Shown: piece after piece, positions 45,258 to 53,254 of the stretch
Numbering within the stretch: position 1 is the stretch's first letter
Layout of the letters: each line of letters opens with the position of its first letter
Assembly: GCF_943169635.2 (NCBI RefSeq)
Contig: NZ_OW968186.1
Coordinates: 930,001 to 994,000, forward strand
Reading direction: 5' to 3'
From: Fenollaria sporofastidiosus
GTDB taxonomy: Bacteria > Bacillota > Clostridia > Tissierellales > Peptoniphilaceae
DNA length: 64,000 bases
Notes under the pieces: model-generated
The model's database searches: none
The model's input: only the letters and a program-made list of their open reading frames with translations
Told to the model about the DNA's origin: nothing
Position numbers and translations under genes: made by a program

Positions 45258-45902
45258 ATGAGAAAAGAAGAGTACTACAAAATTCTAGACGACTACGTCT
45301 ACGAATACGAAGACGAAAAGATAGCAGAGGTGGCACAAAACTATATTGATGAAGGTTATGACGCACTTGATGCTATAGTTAACGGATTGGTTCCAGGAAT
45401 GAAAAGAGCGGGGGAAGCTTTTCAAGAAGAGGAATATTTCGTAACAGACCTTTTGTTATGTTCAGATGCAATGAACAATGCACTTGATGTGTTAAGACCA
45501 CACCTAGAGAAGAACGAGCTTGAACACAATCACAAGATAGTCATAGGTGTTGTTGAAGGGGACACTCACGACATTGGCAAGAACTTAGTTAAGACCATGT
45601 TTCAAACACAAGGTTTTGAAGTCATAGACCTAGGCAGAGATGTTGAAGTGCATAAGTTTGTTGACGCCGCACAAGAGCATGGAGTTGACATCATATGTAT
45701 GTCGACACTTATGACAACAACCATGAGAAACATGAGAAGAGTCATTGAGATACTTGAAGACAGAGGCATAAGAGACAAATACAAAGTAATGATAGGTGGA
45801 GGACCTATCTCACAATCATTTGCAAATAAGATTGGCGCAGATAAGTATACTGTAGATGCTGTCGAAGCCGTTAAAGCTGCTAAGGAGTTATTAAAAATAT
45901 AA
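45258..45902 (+). CDS. Corrinoid (B12-binding) methyl carrier protein
   Basis: 214-residue MtaC/MtbC-like corrinoid protein. N-terminal four-helix cap (about 1-90, GMKRAGEAFQEEEYFVTDLLLCSDAM) and C-terminal Rossmann B12-binding domain with DTHDIG at 102-107, His104 being the lower cobalt ligand, then GGGPISQSFANKIGAD. It shuttles the methyl group between methyltransferases. Strong ribosome site AGGAGGAAG, suiting a high-abundance carrier. Confidence 0.95.
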   Translation: MRKEEYYKILDDYVYEYEDEKIAEVAQNYIDEGYDALDAIVNGLVPGMKRAGEAFQEEEYFVTDLLLCSDAMNNALDVLRPHLEKNELEHNHKIVIGVVEGDTHDIGKNLVKTMFQTQGFEVIDLGRDVEVHKFVDAAQEHGVDIICMSTLMTTTMRNMRRVIEILEDRGIRDKYKVMIGGGPISQSFANKIGADKYTVDAVEAVKAAKELLKI

Positions 45903-45925
45903 TAAAAAAGTAGGAGGAATTTGTG

Positions 45926-47278
45926 ATGGACGAAAAATCATCAATCAAACCTAATGGATTGGCACTGATACCATTCATTGTATTTATAGGTTTTTTCTTG
46001 TTATCAGGAATCATTTTAGACAACATGGGTGTAGAGATGGCATTCTACCAAATACCATCACCTATAGCAGTACTTATTGGTACTATCGTTGCCTTCTTAA
46101 TGTTTAAGGGATCGATAGACTCAAAGTTCGAAGTATTCGTTAAAGGCTGCGGAGATGACAACATCATCATCATGTGTTTAATCTACATCTTAGCTGGTGC
46201 TTTCGCAACACTATCTAAGGCATCTGGAGCTGTTGACTCAGTTGTAAACTTGGGCTTAAGCATAATACCAGTTCAATTCATAACAGCAGGTTTATTTGTA
46301 ATCGCTTGCTTCTTATCAATCGCAACAGGTACTTCAGTTGGTACTATAGTTACAGTTGGTCCTATCGCTGTAGGTATTGCACAAAAAGCAGGTCTACCAG
46401 TTGCTTTAGTATTAGGGGCTTTAGTAGGTGGATCAATGTTTGGTGACAACCTTTCAGTTATATCCGACACAACAATCGCCGCAACAAGAACTCAAAATGT
46501 TGATATGAAGGATAAGTTTAGATCAAACTTCAAGGTAGCACTACCAGCCGCAATTGTAACACTTATTATCTTATTAATAGTTGCTAGGACATCTGGACCA
46601 GTTAACTTTGATGATTTAAGCTACAACTTTGTACTTATCTTACCTTACTTGTTCGTACTTATAGCTGCTTTATGTGGCGTTAACGTATTCGTTGTACTTA
46701 CACTTGGTATTGTATTTGCAGGCGGAGTTGGTATCGCAACTGGCTCATACAACGGACTTGAACTTTGCCAAAACATTTTTAGTGGCTTTTCAGGACAATT
46801 TGAAATATTCTTACTTTCAATGCTAACTGGTGGTCTTGCTAATATGGTTAGAGCTAATGGCGGTATCGAATGGCTAGTATTAAAGATAGCTAAGATGGCA
46901 AAGGGCAAAAACTCTGCAGAACTATCTACTGCACTACTAACTATGATATCAAACGCTGCTCTTGCAAATAACACTGTATCAATCATCATATGCGGACCTA
47001 TCACAAAGAGAATTTCTAATAAATTCAAAGTTGACCCTAGAAGAACAGCATCACTACTTGATATGTTCAGTTGTATAACTCAAGGACTTATCCCTTACGG
47101 TGCACAAATACTTATCGCTTCAGGCTTCACTGAAGGGGCTGTATCACCAGTTGAGTTAGTTCCATATATTTGGTATCCAATGATATTATTAGTATTTGCA
47201 GTTCTATCAATCTTTGTTAGATACGCTGACCTTAAGACTAAATGGAACTTTGAACTTGACAAAGTAGAAGAAGCATAA
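45926..47278 (+). CDS. NhaC-family Na+/H+ antiporter-like transporter
   Basis: 450-residue polytopic membrane protein (about 11-12 helices) of the NhaC/ion-transporter superfamily. Conserved SIATGTSVGTIVTVGPIAVGIAQKAG, GGSMFGDNLSVISDTTIAATRTQ and ISNAALANNTVSIIICGPI regions are visible. The start at 45926 is 8 nt after AGGAGG; a GTG one codon upstream is possible. It lies 23 nt after the corrinoid protein. Family members exchange Na+ and H+, or carry organic substrates with H+ or Na+. Here it may import the methylated substrate or serve Na+ balance. Confidence 0.85.
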   Translation: MDEKSSIKPNGLALIPFIVFIGFFLLSGIILDNMGVEMAFYQIPSPIAVLIGTIVAFLMFKGSIDSKFEVFVKGCGDDNIIIMCLIYILAGAFATLSKASGAVDSVVNLGLSIIPVQFITAGLFVIACFLSIATGTSVGTIVTVGPIAVGIAQKAGLPVALVLGALVGGSMFGDNLSVISDTTIAATRTQNVDMKDKFRSNFKVALPAAIVTLIILLIVARTSGPVNFDDLSYNFVLILPYLFVLIAALCGVNVFVVLTLGIVFAGGVGIATGSYNGLELCQNIFSGFSGQFEIFLLSMLTGGLANMVRANGGIEWLVLKIAKMAKGKNSAELSTALLTMISNAALANNTVSIIICGPITKRISNKFKVDPRRTASLLDMFSCITQGLIPYGAQILIASGFTEGAVSPVELVPYIWYPMILLVFAVLSIFVRYADLKTKWNFELDKVEEA

Positions 47279-47311
47279 ATTATATTTAATTGATTTATAG
47301 AGGAAGATATT

Positions 47312-48457
47312 TTGATAAACATAAGAAAAGATTTACCAGAGATTTTTGATGAATTTAAAGACAAGAGAAGAGAATCGTTTTTAAAAGTAAAAGAAATTAA
47401 AGACAAGAATATACCTGTCATAGGTATATTCTGTACATTCTTTCCGCAAGAGATAGCTCTTGCGGCGGGAGCGACATCTGTTTCCTTATGTTCAACATCT
47501 GATGAAACCATAAAAGATGCTGAAAGGGACTTACCTACAAACCTTTGCCCACTTATCAAGGCAAGCTACGGCTTTGCTATAACAGACAAGTGTCCCTTCT
47601 TTTATTTCTCTGACCTTATAGTCGGAGAAACAACTTGCGATGGCAAGAAGAAGATGTATGAGTACCTTGGTATGATTAAGCACGTCTATGTTATGGAGCT
47701 GCCACAAAAGAGGTCTGAGGAGAGCCTTAAGCTATGGAAGGCTGAGATTAAAAAGCTTGCTGCATATGTATCGAAAGAGTTTGGATGTGAGATAACAGAA
47801 GAAAAGCTTAGAGAAGCAACTGTGATAAAGAACAATGAAAGAAGTGCTGTTAAAGACTTTTATGGCATAATGAAGGCTGACGAACTTCCTATCATGGGTT
47901 TAGACTTGTGGCATGTTTTAAATGGAGTGCAATTTGAATTCGATAAGAAGGCAATACCTAATGAGCTTTCAGAGCTTAAGAAGAAAATTTTAAGTGAGAA
48001 CAAACACATCACAGGTAAGAAGAGGATACTTATTACAGGTTGCCCAATAGGTGGAGCGACTGAAAAGGTAATAAAGGCTGTTGAGGACAACGGAGGCATT
48101 GTAGTTAGCTACGAAAACTGTGGTGGCGCTAAGGCGATAGATGAGAACGTTGACCTAAGTAATCCAGACATATATGATGCGCTTGCTAAGAAGTACTTAA
48201 ACATTGGCTGCGCATGTATCAGTCCTAACACACCAAGGCTTAATCTATTATCAAGAATGATAGATGAGTATAAGGTTGATGGCGTTGTTGATATGCAGCT
48301 TCAAGCATGTACACCATTCCAAGTAGAGACAAAAGTTATTAGAGACTTTGTCACAAAAGAAAAGAATACTCCTTACATCCAAGTAGAAACTGATTACTCA
48401 GAGTCAGACTTGGGACAATTAAACACAAGAATCGAAGCATTCATAGAGATGCTTTAG
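47312..48457 (+). CDS. Double-cubane-cluster anaerobic reductase (HgdB/HgdD-related)
   Basis: 381-residue iron-sulfur protein of the 2-hydroxyacyl-CoA dehydratase-like superfamily, double-cubane-cluster subgroup. Diagnostic stretches are GIFCTFFPQEIALAAGATSVSLC, DLPTNLCPLIKASYGFA, VGETTCDGKKKMYEYLG, ITGCPIGGATEKV, YENCGGAKA and LQACTPFQVE, with the conserved Cys. Known relatives hold an [8Fe-9S] cluster and are driven to very low potential by an ASKHA ATPase. Starts at TTG after AGAGGAAG. It closes the corrinoid locus before paired terminators. Confidence 0.9.
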   Translation: MINIRKDLPEIFDEFKDKRRESFLKVKEIKDKNIPVIGIFCTFFPQEIALAAGATSVSLCSTSDETIKDAERDLPTNLCPLIKASYGFAITDKCPFFYFSDLIVGETTCDGKKKMYEYLGMIKHVYVMELPQKRSEESLKLWKAEIKKLAAYVSKEFGCEITEEKLREATVIKNNERSAVKDFYGIMKADELPIMGLDLWHVLNGVQFEFDKKAIPNELSELKKKILSENKHITGKKRILITGCPIGGATEKVIKAVEDNGGIVVSYENCGGAKAIDENVDLSNPDIYDALAKKYLNIGCACISPNTPRLNLLSRMIDEYKVDGVVDMQLQACTPFQVETKVIRDFVTKEKNTPYIQVETDYSESDLGQLNTRIEAFIEML

Positions 48458-48462
48458 CTAAA

Positions 48463-48497
48463 AAGAGGCCCTCCTAGTGAGAGCCTCTATATGTTTT
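48463..48497 (+). terminator. First terminator after the double-cubane gene
   Basis: GAGGC-c-CTC / GAG-a-GCCTC stem (48465-48487) with loop CTAGT, then TATATGTTTTT. Confidence 0.75.
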
Positions 48498-48509
48498 TAG
48501 CACAAAACT

Positions 48510-48540
48510 AAAGAGAGTGAGTATATACTCACTCTCTTTT
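48510..48540. terminator. Perfect palindromic bidirectional terminator
   Basis: Arms AAGAGAGTGAGTAT (48511-48524) and ATACTCACTCTCTT (48525-48538) form a perfect 28-bp palindrome. It ends with TTTT on the plus strand and with TTTAGTTTT on the minus strand, so it serves the double-cubane gene and the minus-strand RNA. Confidence 0.92.
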
Positions 48541-48723
48541 GATATGTAATCCCATTATGTGCCGTTTTTCATAAGTAATTTATCCCCGCATATACGAGGT
48601 GGGTTCGTTATTCACAACTTCTAATGTCCACTTAAGGCATATTATCCATTGTAAAAAAATCACGGTCCCATATTATTATTGTCGGTTAAATTAATATGAA
48701 AAGCGCGCACTACAGGATAGCTT
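48541..48723 (-). ncRNA. ssrS: Probable 6S RNA
   Basis: Minus-strand RNA of about 183 nt between a near-consensus promoter and a strong terminator, with no ORF. The 5' end (UAUCCUGUAGUG... UUUUCAUA) pairs with the 3' end (UAUGAAAA...CACAUAAUGGGAUUA) in a long imperfect closing stem. Inside lie a large asymmetric central loop, a small hairpin on its 3' side (CCUCG-UAUAUG-CGGGG), and a long terminal rod (ACAAU/GUUGU, UAAU/AUUA, CC-UUAAGU-GG). This is the open-promoter-mimic shape of 6S RNA, which binds sigma-A RNA polymerase. The 3' end is estimated from pairing. tmRNA, RNase P and SRP RNA were considered and do not fit. Confidence 0.7.
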
Positions 48724-48729
48724 ATATAT

Positions 48730-48758
48730 ATTATATAGCAAAGACTTTTAAAATGCAA
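48730..48758 (-). promoter_or_regulatory. Strong promoter of the 6S-like RNA
   Basis: Minus strand TTGCAT (48758-48753), 17-nt spacer, TATAAT (48735-48730). Predicted start near 48723. It lies within 40 nt of the end of the pseudouridine synthase gene. Confidence 0.85.
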
Positions 48759-48763
48759 GTCAT

Positions 48764-49660
48764 TTACACAAAATTTTTAGAAAAATTTATTATATCAGAG
48801 TGATCACTCACTATATAGCGTCTCTCTTCATTAGTCCTTGGATCCTTAAAGCTTATCTCGAAGGAATGCAATAGTTGTCTATCAACACCTTCATAAGTCT
48901 TCTCATTGTATAGAGTGTCACCTACTATAGGAAAGCCCAAGTACGCTAGGTGCAACCTTATCTGATGCGTCCTTCCTGTACATAGATCCGCTTCGACTAT
49001 AGAGAACTTTTCTGTACTTAGAACTTTTTTGAATATGGTCTTTGCATAATCGCCCTCGTCACTATCGCAGACTTTCTTTTTTATATGATCAGTCTCGTCG
49101 GTCTTGATGTTCTTCTCAACTACTATCTCATCATAAGGAAAGCCTCCATCGACTACTGCATGGTACTTCTTCTTGAAGGTACCACTCTCCATTTGAAGCA
49201 TAAGATTGTAGTGGGCGAAGGGGTTCTTTGCAACGACCATGAGACCTGTTGTGTTCATATCGAGTCTATTGACAAGGCGAACGCGCCTCTTAAGAGAGCG
49301 TGACTGAAATAGATTGTTAAGAGCATTATACATAGTCGCACCTTGATTGTTCTTCGTCTCGTGCACCAAGATGCCCTTCTCTTTGTTGATGACCATGTAG
49401 TCTATAGTCTCATCTACTATGTCCATCTCGCATGTGAAGTCATCAGGCACTGTGTCCTCTTCGGGCATATGTATATGAAGCACCTCTCCCTTAACTATGG
49501 GTAGGTCCTTGCGTCTAAATTTTTCATTTACAAATATATCTTTATTAAGGTAGCTTCGTCTAAAGAGTCTCTTTGATATATTAAGCTCGTCAATCATCTC
49601 ACTCATCTTGTCATATGACCTCTTTGCAACAAAGCATACATTGTACTCATCGTTAATCAC
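48764..49660 (-). CDS. RluA family pseudouridine synthase
   Basis: 298-residue RNA pseudouridine synthase. The catalytic motif is VNRLDMNTTGLMVVAKN, with the Asp as nucleophile, followed by the C-terminal CTGRTHQIRLHLAYLGFPIVGDTLY, standard for RluA/RluD-type enzymes. The N-terminal part is S4-like but weak. It starts at GTG (49660) after AGGTGAT. rRNA or tRNA target cannot be assigned. No terminator before the 6S-like promoter was seen. Confidence 0.92.
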   Translation of the reverse strand: MINDEYNVCFVAKRSYDKMSEMIDELNISKRLFRRSYLNKDIFVNEKFRRKDLPIVKGEVLHIHMPEEDTVPDDFTCEMDIVDETIDYMVINKEKGILVHETKNNQGATMYNALNNLFQSRSLKRRVRLVNRLDMNTTGLMVVAKNPFAHYNLMLQMESGTFKKKYHAVVDGGFPYDEIVVEKNIKTDETDHIKKKVCDSDEGDYAKTIFKKVLSTEKFSIVEADLCTGRTHQIRLHLAYLGFPIVGDTLYNEKTYEGVDRQLLHSFEISFKDPRTNEERRYIVSDHSDIINFSKNFV

Positions 49661-49726
49661 ATTATCACCTACGAGTAAATTATATTATATATTAAGAGTT
49701 TTTACAAGCAAAGAGCATTTAAAACA

Positions 49727-49755
49727 TTGAAAAAATACTATTTTTGTTATATAAT
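49727..49755 (+). promoter_or_regulatory. Promoter of the nadK gene
   Basis: TTGAAA (49727-49732), 17-nt spacer, TATAAT (49750-49755); ATG at 49785 after AGAGGTGAC. Confidence 0.7.
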
Positions 49756-49784
49756 TAAGTAATAGTTCATACAGAGGTGACGAT

Positions 49785-50588
49785 ATGAGTGAGAGAATTA
49801 TAAATATACTCGCTAAAGACGACGACTTAAGTAAGAAGATACTCTTAGAGCTTGAAGACAAGCTTGGAGAGCAGGGCTTCATTACGACTAGAGATTTTAA
49901 TAAGGACGCAGAGTTATCTATAGTATTAGGCGGTGACGGCTCCTTCTTAAGAAGCGTGCATCAAAATGATTTTCCCGAAGTGCCTTTCGTTGGTTTCAAT
50001 ACAGGCCACTTAGGCTTCTTTCAAGAGCTTTCAATTGACGATGTCGATAGATTTGTCGAGGAGTATATTGCTGGTGAATATAGACAAGAGTCGCTGCACT
50101 TAATAGAGACTAATGTCTCTTATGAGGGCGGAAGCGAAAGACTGCTTTCTGTTAACGAGATGGTTGTTAAGGCAAACAACTCAAAGGCGGTTGAGCTTGA
50201 TGTCTTTATTAACTCAAACTACTTAGAGAGGTTCTTTGGTGACGGACTTATAGTCTCTACACCAGTAGGCAGCACTGCATATAACTACTCGGTGCGTGGA
50301 AGCGTTGTGCATCCTAAGCTTGAGTGCTTACAAATAACACCACTCGCACCTATCAACTCGAAGGCCTTTAGATCCTTACAAAACTCACTTATAGTTCCAC
50401 CGAACTTCATAGTAAGGCTTGAGCCAAAGAAGAGATACGAAGGCGAGATTATACTTCTTAACGATGGTGAGGAGACCATATTCAAAGACGTTAAGTACGT
50501 AGAGATTGATATGAACTACAAGAAGATTTATAGAATAGTATTTGCTAAAGATAGTTATTGGAACAACTTAAAAGATAAATTTTTATAG
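49785..50588 (+). CDS. nadK: NAD kinase
   Basis: Phosphorylates NAD to NADP. 267 residues with the GGDG motif at 49-52 (LGGDGSFLR), NTGHLGFF, the NEMVVKANNS and DGLIVSTPVGSTAYNYS substrate-site segments and a C-terminal beta region. Length typical of small Gram-positive NadK. The PHP gene follows after 9 nt. Confidence 0.94.
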   Translation: MSERIINILAKDDDLSKKILLELEDKLGEQGFITTRDFNKDAELSIVLGGDGSFLRSVHQNDFPEVPFVGFNTGHLGFFQELSIDDVDRFVEEYIAGEYRQESLHLIETNVSYEGGSERLLSVNEMVVKANNSKAVELDVFINSNYLERFFGDGLIVSTPVGSTAYNYSVRGSVVHPKLECLQITPLAPINSKAFRSLQNSLIVPPNFIVRLEPKKRYEGEIILLNDGEETIFKDVKYVEIDMNYKKIYRIVFAKDSYWNNLKDKFL

Positions 50589-50597
50589 GAGGCATAG

Positions 50598-51398
50598 ATG
50601 TACGATTTTCATTTGCATTCAAATTTTTCAGTTGACTGCAAGGTCCCACCTGAGGATATGGTTAAGGAGGCTATCAAACAAGGGCTTAAAGCTATATGCT
50701 TTACTGACCACATAGACCTTTCGCTTGACCAAGACAAAAGTAAAACAGTTCTCTTTAACATAGAGGACTACCTAAAAGAGATAAATAAATTAAAATACTC
50801 TTACATAAACGAGATAGAAGTATTAAAGGGAGTGGAGTTTGGCCTTCAGCTTGGTCTTGTTGATGAGTATAACGAGCTAAGCAAGAACCCCTTCGACTTT
50901 ATACTTTGCTCTATACACAGTATAGATGGAGAGAAAATCTTTTCAAGAGAGAAGAACTTCGTTAGTGACTATGAAGAAGGACAGATTAAGTACTACACAC
51001 AGATGCTAGAGATCTTAAAGAACTTTGATAGCTTTGACTCACTTGCACATATCGACTTTATCGATAGGTACTACAAGTACAAAGACATTGAATACGAGTT
51101 TACAGATGCAGCTAAAGAGATAGTCTACGAGATATTAAAACTGCTCATAGACAAAGAAAAGGCATTGGAAATAAACACTGCTGCACTTCGCTTTGATATG
51201 AAGTGCTTCCATCCGCAAGATGACATACTTGATATGTATAAGGAACTTGGTGGCGAGCTAATAACTCTTGGTTCCGATGCGCACTATACACAGGACCTTG
51301 CATATGGTATAAAAGATGCTCAGAGGTATCTAAAGGATAAGGGCTTTAAGTACCTATACATCTACAAGAAGAGAAGACCATATCCAATACATTTGTAA
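50598..51398 (+). CDS. PHP-domain phosphoesterase (histidinol-phosphatase-like)
   Basis: 266-residue PHP domain protein. Metal-binding motifs are FHLHSNFSVD at the start, CFTDHIDL, then LKGVEFGL, CSIHSIDG, AHIDFIDR and GSDAHY near the end, matching HisJ-type histidinol phosphatases. No other histidine-biosynthesis gene is near, so the real substrate may be a different phosphoester. Ribosome site AGGAGGC. Confidence 0.87.
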   Translation: MYDFHLHSNFSVDCKVPPEDMVKEAIKQGLKAICFTDHIDLSLDQDKSKTVLFNIEDYLKEINKLKYSYINEIEVLKGVEFGLQLGLVDEYNELSKNPFDFILCSIHSIDGEKIFSREKNFVSDYEEGQIKYYTQMLEILKNFDSFDSLAHIDFIDRYYKYKDIEYEFTDAAKEIVYEILKLLIDKEKALEINTAALRFDMKCFHPQDDILDMYKELGGELITLGSDAHYTQDLAYGIKDAQRYLKDKGFKYLYIYKKRRPYPIHL

Positions 51399-51416
51399 AA
51401 ATTAATAAAAAACAAC

Positions 51417-51450
51417 TATCACTCCTTGATTATTTCTTCAAGGAGTGATA
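51417..51450. repeat. Perfect 13-bp inverted repeat without downstream T run
   Basis: TATCACTCCTTGA (51417-51429), 8-nt loop, TCAAGGAGTGATA (51438-51450). On the plus strand it is followed by AAAGTATATTT, not a T tract; the minus strand would give a TTGTTTTTT tail although no minus gene lies here. The right arm contains an AAGGAGTGAT Shine-Dalgarno-like sequence and the left arm its complement. It may be an atypical terminator of the nadK-PHP unit or a leader structure of the ABC operon. Confidence 0.65.
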
Positions 51451-51493
51451 AAGTATATTTAGGGACACGAAACATTTGTAAAGGAGGAGCAAT

Positions 51494-53254
51494 ATGTTTA
51501 AATCACTAAAACCTCTTTTAAGATATTTCAGAAAGTACAAGTGGGGTTACATACTAGGGATATTCTTCCTACTGTTCATAGACGTTGTTCAGTTATACAT
51601 ACCTCAAATACTTAAGTACTTTGCAAACGACTACCAAAGGGGAGTCCTTACTATGAAGCTTGCGACAAAGTATGCACTTCTTACTATAGCTACAGGATTA
51701 ATGGTTGCCGTTGCGAGATATTTTTGGAGAAACTACATAATAGGTAACTCGATGAGAGTTGACTATGATTTGAGAAAAGATTTCTTTTGGAAGTTAACGA
51801 GTCTTTCTCAAAATTTTTTTAATACGCACAAGACAGGGGACCTAATGAGTCTTGCGACTAACGACATAAACGCTGTTAGGATGACTCTTGGTCAAGGCAT
51901 CATCATGTTTATCGACTCAACATTCTTACTTATACTTAACTTTGTAATGATGATTGCAACAACAAACGTCTTGTTTGCATCAAAAGTTTTATTCACAATA
52001 CCACTTATCATACTATTAGTAACAAGATTCGGTGGTGTTATTCACTCACGCTTCAAAGCAGTGCAAGCTCAATATGGCAAGATAACAACTAGGGCACAAG
52101 AGAACTTCTCTGGCATTAGAATCATCAAAGCCTTCGGTCAAGAGGAAGAGAACAAGAAGCTCTTTATTGAAGAGAACCTTAAGTACTACGACAAGAACAT
52201 TGAACTTGCAAAAATGCAAAGCTTTTTCAATCCATTTATACAAGTATTAAGCAACCTAAGCTACCTTTTCTTACTCTTCTTCGGAGCAAAAGAGGTTATG
52301 CAAGGCACTATGCTACTAGGGGACTTCATTGCCTTCAATGCATACTTAGGACTAATGATGTGGCCAGCGAGAGCCCTTGGTATGGTTATAGTCTTTATGC
52401 AAAGAGGCGCTGCATCCATGGACAGGCTTAATAATATATTCAATACCGAGCCGGAGATAGTTGATGCGAAAGATACCATCGACTTGAAAGACACAAAAGG
52501 CGAGGTCGAGTTTAAAAATGTTTCGTTTAAGTACGCAGAGGACCTTCCATATGCACTTAAAGACATAAGCTTTAAGATACGCCCGGGTAAGACACTTGCT
52601 ATACTAGGTAGGACTGGTAGTGGCAAGTCGAGTATAGTTAATGTTATGCTAAGACTATACGAAGTGAATCAAGGTCAGATACTTATCGATGGTCACGACA
52701 TAAGAGAAATAAAACTAAACTCACTAAGGGAGAACATCTCTTATGTGCCACAAGACGACTTTTTATTTTCAAAGACTGTTAAAGAGAACATCGAGTTTCA
52801 CTACGAGCATGAGCTTGATGATGAGACCATAGAAAAGTACGCCAAGATAGCTGGAGTATATGATGACATCATGGACTTTAAGGACGGCTTTGATACCATA
52901 CTAGGTGAGAGAGGCGTAACTCTATCTGGAGGTCAAAAGCAAAGAGTCTCTATAGCGAGAGCCTTAGCAAAGGAAAAGAACATACTTATCATGGACGACT
53001 CCTTATCTGCTGTTGATACTGAGACTGAAGAAAAGATATTACAAAATCTTAATAGAGACGAAAGAGGCGCATCGAAGATCATCATCTCACATAGAGTTTC
53101 AACTATAAAGGATGCAGATGAGATATTATTCATAGAAGACGGTGCTATAGTCGAGAGAGGTACTCATGATGAACTAATTAAGCTTAACGGTAGATACAAT
53201 AAATTATATGAAGATCAACTACTAGAGCAAAAGATAAATAGAGGTGATGAATGA
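51494..53254 (+). CDS. Heterodimeric ABC exporter subunit, degenerate-site half (BmrC/LmrC-like)
   Basis: 586 residues: six-helix ABC exporter membrane domain (about 15-310), then the ATPase domain with Walker A GRTGSGKSS, signature LSGGQ (about 476-480) and Walker B ending MDDSLSAVD. The catalytic glutamate position is Asp (about 502), the hallmark of the non-hydrolysing half of heterodimeric multidrug exporters. Ribosome site AAAGGAGGAG. Its stop overlaps the start of the partner gene. Substrate is probably drug-like or lipidic; not determined. Confidence 0.92.
   Translation: MFKSLKPLLRYFRKYKWGYILGIFFLLFIDVVQLYIPQILKYFANDYQRGVLTMKLATKYALLTIATGLMVAVARYFWRNYIIGNSMRVDYDLRKDFFWKLTSLSQNFFNTHKTGDLMSLATNDINAVRMTLGQGIIMFIDSTFLLILNFVMMIATTNVLFASKVLFTIPLIILLVTRFGGVIHSRFKAVQAQYGKITTRAQENFSGIRIIKAFGQEEENKKLFIEENLKYYDKNIELAKMQSFFNPFIQVLSNLSYLFLLFFGAKEVMQGTMLLGDFIAFNAYLGLMMWPARALGMVIVFMQRGAASMDRLNNIFNTEPEIVDAKDTIDLKDTKGEVEFKNVSFKYAEDLPYALKDISFKIRPGKTLAILGRTGSGKSSIVNVMLRLYEVNQGQILIDGHDIREIKLNSLRENISYVPQDDFLFSKTVKENIEFHYEHELDDETIEKYAKIAGVYDDIMDFKDGFDTILGERGVTLSGGQKQRVSIARALAKEKNILIMDDSLSAVDTETEEKILQNLNRDERGASKIIISHRVSTIKDADEILFIEDGAIVERGTHDELIKLNGRYNKLYEDQLLEQKINRGDE

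Noticed and set aside
40481..45902. Pyrrolysine-containing methylamine methyltransferase or a cobalamin riboswitch
   Set aside because: All methyltransferase-like frames are complete without internal TAG, no MttB/MtmB-type protein is present, and the leaders (11 nt before 40492, about 35-60 nt before the 41746 gene) are too short for a B12 riboswitch.
48541..48723. tmRNA, SRP RNA or RNase P RNA
   Set aside because: No tRNA-like ends or tag ORF, no GGAA-type SRP hairpin motif, and no RNase P core sequences; the long closing stem with central bubble fits 6S better.
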